NCBI GenBank assembly: GCA_900555805.1
Contig: USMJ01000025.1
Location: 1-9,404 of the forward strand
Direction of reading: 5' to 3'
From: an uncultured Oscillospiraceae bacterium
GTDB lineage: Bacteria; Bacillota; Clostridia; Oscillospirales; Acutalibacteraceae
Length of the DNA stretch: 9,404 bases
The first letter of the stretch is position 1. Each line of letters opens with the position of its first letter. The notes beneath the pieces were generated by a model. The model did not search any database and was not told where the DNA came from. It saw only the letters and a program-made list of their open reading frames with translations. A program made the translations under genes and the position numbers. Positions 7,097 through 9,404 of the stretch are shown piece by piece.

Positions 7097-7639
7097 TTAC
7101 TTGACTGCTTCGGTGAATATGTTCTCCATTTTCTCGTGTGAAGCGGAAATAAACATCGCGATATAATCGCCCTCTGTGATGACCTTGCATTTCTGAGCAA
7201 GAGCGTAGTTCTCGGCGTCATAGCTTTCGGACTGAACTTTAACGTCGTCGATTCTCGCGTTGAGAAGGTCGACTATTCTGCCCTTGGCGGCGTCATCCTT
7301 GGCTTTGATCATGATAGCTTCTTCGGGAAATGTTCCGCTCGAAGTGACGAAGCAGGCGCTTTCCGAAATGTCTTCGGCGGCTATGCCGTAGAGCTCGGTG
7401 AGCTTATCGGAGTCGACAGCCATGGGGTTCTCGACCTTGACGTCGCTTATGATCTTGTCTTTGATCGCGGCTAAATCGACCGTCTTATCCTGCGGCGCGC
7501 TTGAGCTCGGCTCGCTCGATGAAGACGTGTTATCCGACGGCTTATCGGAAGGTGTGTTTCCGTTGTCGCCCGAACCCGAGCAGGCGCAGAGTGTTAAGAG
7601 CATCAGAACCGCCAAAACAGCGCAAATAAGTTTTTTCAT
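7097..7639 (-). CDS. DUF4358 domain lipoprotein
   Basis: The 180-residue precursor has a lipoprotein signal: MKK, a hydrophobic stretch 4-17 and the lipobox LCAC with C20 as the lipidated cysteine, so the mature protein is anchored on the outer face of the membrane. Residues 21-50 form a flexible linker rich in Ser, Pro, Asp and Asn. Residues about 53-178 form a compact domain (VDLAAIKDKI..., ELYGI, ALAQKC, ITEGDYIAMFIS) that I recognise as DUF4358, of unknown function and frequent in Clostridia beside MBOAT and DHHW genes. AGGA lies 7 nt before the ATG. The gene follows the SGNH protein gene by 33 nt with no terminator between them, so both share a transcript. A surface role linked to polymer O-acylation is inferred from neighbours only. 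Confidence 0.85.
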   Translation of the reverse strand: MKKLICAVLAVLMLLTLCACSGSGDNGNTPSDKPSDNTSSSSEPSSSAPQDKTVDLAAIKDKIISDVKVENPMAVDSDKLTELYGIAAEDISESACFVTSSGTFPEEAIMIKAKDDAAKGRIVDLLNARIDDVKVQSESYDAENYALAQKCKVITEGDYIAMFISASHEKMENIFTEAVK

Positions 7640-7672
7640 TATAATATCCTCGTTTCGTTTTAATTTGTGATT

Positions 7673-9118
7673 TTATGCCGTGTGAGTGTAGAGATAGTCG
7701 ACCCAAGCCTTGCAGCCTTCGTTTGAGAAGTGCATACCCATGCTCTGAGGATCGCCGCAGTATTCTCTCTTTAAGTTGCCCTTGCTGTCGAACATGACGG
7801 AGGCGACATTCAGGAAATACCAGCCCTCTTTCTGACAGCGCGCGCTGAGCTTGACATTGTAGTCGTTGATCTTCGCGTTTGTCAGGCTTTTAACCGTCGT
7901 TGTCGAGGTGAAAGCTACTCTCGGCGTGACCGACTGAACATAGAACGTAACGCCGGGTGACTTCTTTTTGATCCTCTTGCAGAGAGTGACGAAGTTTTCT
8001 ATCGACTTATCCGCTCCGACAAAGTTTATGTCGTTCATACCGAGCATAATATAAACCTTTTTCGCGCCCATGAGAGCTACGGCGTCTTCGATCTTCATCT
8101 TCTTGCCGTTATATCTCGGGTGTACGGATTTATCGCTGACCTCCCACAAGGCGTTCGTCGCGCTGAGACTTCCCGCGGTCAGGAACTTCGCCTTTCCGAG
8201 AACGTCGTTCGCCGCCTCATAGAAGTTGAGCTTAAGGCTGATGGAGTCACCGACGAAAACGGCATCGTCAAAATATGACGGCTTGACTCTCGCCGACTTC
8301 GGGACGCAGTAGGCAATTTCATGCGAGGCCGGGCTGCCTTTGGTGACTATCGTCTTGTAGGCTGACCACGGCGAATAATAGGTCTTGCCGCCGACGGTCT
8401 TATATGCCCTTATTCGCGCAAAGTAGGTCGTACCCTTTGTTAAGCCTTTTATCGTCTTTTTTGTTGTTTCTTTGTCAACTCTGACTGTCTTGGCGTTCGC
8501 GAAATTCGGCGTTATCGCGTAGCCGATCTCATAGCCGTCGGTCTGCTTCTTGTTCTTCTGCCAGATGAGCTTGATCTTTTCCTTACCCGAATCCGTTCCG
8601 GTCACCTTCGGCGTCGGGGGAACTATGGCGAACGTTTTGGTTGTCTTGCCTGAATACTTACCTTTGAAAGTGACATAGACTTTCGCCGTTCCGACATATT
8701 TATTGTTTTTATATGTAACGGTGTAGTCTTTATCTTTTTTGAGTTTGTTCCCGGCGGCGTCCTTGACCGTGACGGTGTTTTTGAGTTCGCTCTTGTTGAA
8801 CACGCCCGACTTATATCTGAGTGTGACGCTCGTTATTTTCGGTATGTTCTGAGTGACCTTTTTTCCGCAGCCCGAGCAGGTGCCCGTCTGTTTTCCGTTT
8901 TCGGAGGCCGTGGCTTTCTTTGTCACTTTCCACGCTCCGACCGAATGCTTGTGCGATTTGCTCTTATCGCTTTTTGCCGCCGCGCTGACGGTCGTCTTAC
9001 TGCTTGTCGAAGCCTTCTTTTTGTTCGCCGAGGAAATCATAAGCGATGAAGAAGACACCGTCGCGAATATCAGCAACGCGGCGATGAGCACTTTGAATTT
9101 GTTGTTGATTTTTTTCAT
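7673..9118 (-). CDS. Secreted modular SGNH/GDSL hydrolase-like protein with Ig-like and fibronectin III-like domains
   Basis: The 481-residue protein starts with a signal peptide (1-31, cleavage probably after SSA). A Lys/Ser/Thr-rich stretch follows, then a small module ending TCSGCGKK (C81, C84), as seen in many clostridial surface proteins. Next are a bacterial Ig-like domain (about 95-165, DYTVTYKNNKYVGTAKV), a fibronectin III-like domain (about 168-260, IKGLTKGTTYFARIRAYK) and an SGNH hydrolase domain (about 285-478). In the last, block I is FVGDSIS (S292 nucleophile), block III is LGMNDIN (N362) and block V is GMHFSNEG (H463). The usual Asp three residues before that His is Met460 here; D456 is nearby. 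ATG at 9118 is chosen over an in-frame TTG at 9127 because AGAAAGGGG lies 10 nt before the ATG but only 1-2 nt before the TTG. Substrate unknown; an acyl-esterase or acyl-transfer role on surface glycans is plausible. Confidence 0.88.
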   Translation of the reverse strand: MKKINNKFKVLIAALLIFATVSSSSLMISSANKKKASTSSKTTVSAAAKSDKSKSHKHSVGAWKVTKKATASENGKQTGTCSGCGKKVTQNIPKITSVTLRYKSGVFNKSELKNTVTVKDAAGNKLKKDKDYTVTYKNNKYVGTAKVYVTFKGKYSGKTTKTFAIVPPTPKVTGTDSGKEKIKLIWQKNKKQTDGYEIGYAITPNFANAKTVRVDKETTKKTIKGLTKGTTYFARIRAYKTVGGKTYYSPWSAYKTIVTKGSPASHEIAYCVPKSARVKPSYFDDAVFVGDSISLKLNFYEAANDVLGKAKFLTAGSLSATNALWEVSDKSVHPRYNGKKMKIEDAVALMGAKKVYIMLGMNDINFVGADKSIENFVTLCKRIKKKSPGVTFYVQSVTPRVAFTSTTTVKSLTNAKINDYNVKLSARCQKEGWYFLNVASVMFDSKGNLKREYCGDPQSMGMHFSNEGCKAWVDYLYTHTA

Positions 9119-9128
9119 TTTTCTCAAA

Positions 9129-9137
9129 CCCCTTTCT
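9129..9137 (-). promoter_or_regulatory. Ribosome binding site deciding the start of the SGNH gene
   Basis: AGAAAGGGG on the minus strand is a near-perfect anti-16S match, 10 nt upstream of ATG at 9118. It rules out the longer TTG start at 9127. Confidence 0.8.
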
Positions 9138-9142
9138 TAAAA

Positions 9143-9310
9143 TTATAATCGCCTTTCGGTGTCATAATTATAGAATTTTTTAAGTTCAAATGCAACAGAA
9201 AAATCAAACTTTTTTAACTTTTTTTCATTGTTAACCGGCGCTTCACAATCGGGCTTTGCGACAGCCGCCGCAGGAGTATTTTCAGGCTCGCTTGGGGCGA
9301 AAAAAGCATA
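9143..9310 (-). other. Doubtful 55-codon open frame in the tRNA-SGNH spacer
   Basis: ATG at 9310 opens a 55-residue frame beginning MLFFAPSEPENTPAAAVAKP. The first half is GC-rich and codon-like in composition, unlike the A/T-rich rest. Against a gene: the ATG sits directly after the terminator T tract with no ribosome site, and its second half covers the SGNH promoter. The GC-rich part (about 9231-9300) may instead be a conserved intergenic block or a gene relic. Confidence 0.15.
9167..9195 (-). promoter_or_regulatory. Promoter of the SGNH-DUF4358 operon
   Basis: On the minus strand TTGCAT (9195-9190) is spaced 17 nt from a perfect TATAAT (9172-9167). The -35 box is weak beyond TTG, but the flanks are A/T-rich. 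The predicted start near 9160 gives a leader of about 40 nt. A second TATAAT nearer the gene (about 9141-9146) has no -35 box. Confidence 0.65.
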
Positions 9311-9339
9311 AAAAAACACCGCCTCTATTGAGACGATGA
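9311..9339 (-). terminator. Intrinsic terminator of the tRNA-Gly transcript
   Basis: On the minus strand CATCGTCTC pairs with GAGGCGGTG (9 bp with two G-U pairs, loop AATA, 9339-9318), followed by seven T (9317-9311). It lies 12 nt beyond the encoded CCA end of the tRNA. Confidence 0.88.
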
Positions 9340-9351
9340 AATATACATTCT

Positions 9352-9404
9352 GGAGCGGATGACGGGGCTCGAACCCGCTACCTCCACCTTGGCAAGGTGG
9401 CGCT
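9352..9404 (-). tRNA. tRNA-Gly(GCC), 5' part outside the window
   Basis: The visible 53 nt run from the end of the D stem to an encoded CCA (9354-9352). The anticodon stem is CCACC/GGTGG with loop TTGCCAA, so the anticodon is GCC (reads GGC and GGU). The T arm is GCGGG-TTCGAGC-CCCGT with one G-U pair, and the acceptor 3' strand is CATCCGC followed by discriminator T and CCA. About 20 nt of the 5' end, including the acceptor 5' strand and D loop, are missing. It is transcribed with its own terminator just downstream. Confidence 0.95.

Noticed and set aside
9119..9127. TTG start adding three residues to the SGNH protein
   Set aside because: The ribosome site would overlap or almost touch the TTG, while it is ideally spaced for ATG at 9118.

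Overview
The window looks like a chromosomal segment of an anaerobic Bacillota member, most likely class Clostridia and probably the Oscillospiraceae/Ruminococcaceae side. The reasons are the clostridial form of RpoB (N-terminus beginning [10 protein letters not shown]), sigma-A type promoters, strong GGAGG-type ribosome sites, a lipoprotein with a canonical diderm-independent lipobox, and the grouping of MBOAT, DHHW and DUF4358 genes that I know from gut Clostridia. The genus is not decided by the sequence. Every recognisable gene lies on the minus strand, so transcription runs from high to low coordinates.

Layout, in the direction of transcription. At the right edge is a partial tRNA-Gly(GCC) (9352 to the edge) with a strong terminator. 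A short spacer with a TATAAT promoter then leads into a five-gene string: a secreted SGNH/GDSL esterase-like protein with Ig-like and fibronectin III-like modules (7673-9118), a DUF4358 lipoprotein (7097-7639), an MBOAT acyltransferase (5614-7011), a membrane-anchored DHHW/AlgX-like protein (4471-5601) and a small family-6-type DNA glycosylase (3963-4466). A very good intrinsic terminator sits between the lipoprotein and the MBOAT gene, with almost no room for a promoter after it. The string closes with a hairpin and an intrinsic terminator at 3877-3949.

The next 655 bases (3308-3962) have no gene but much structure: the closing terminator, an 87-nt element that folds on paper into a gapless four-way junction, an 11-bp stem-loop, and two tandem promoters that drive rpoB. 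rpoB occupies 1-3307 and runs off the left edge after 1102 codons. It is not directly preceded by rplL as in the classic rplKAJL-rpoBC order; it has its own promoters and a leader of about 170 nt.

Functionally, the MBOAT protein (membrane acyl transfer) and the DHHW protein (extracytoplasmic AlgX/AlgJ-like SGNH fold) form the expected pair for O-acylation, probably O-acetylation, of an extracellular polysaccharide or wall polymer. The DUF4358 lipoprotein and the secreted SGNH protein are plausible surface partners. The DNA glycosylase seems an unrelated passenger at the end of the transcription unit. I see no CRISPR array, insertion sequence or phage gene. The least explained feature is the four-way-junction element between the glycosylase and rpoB.
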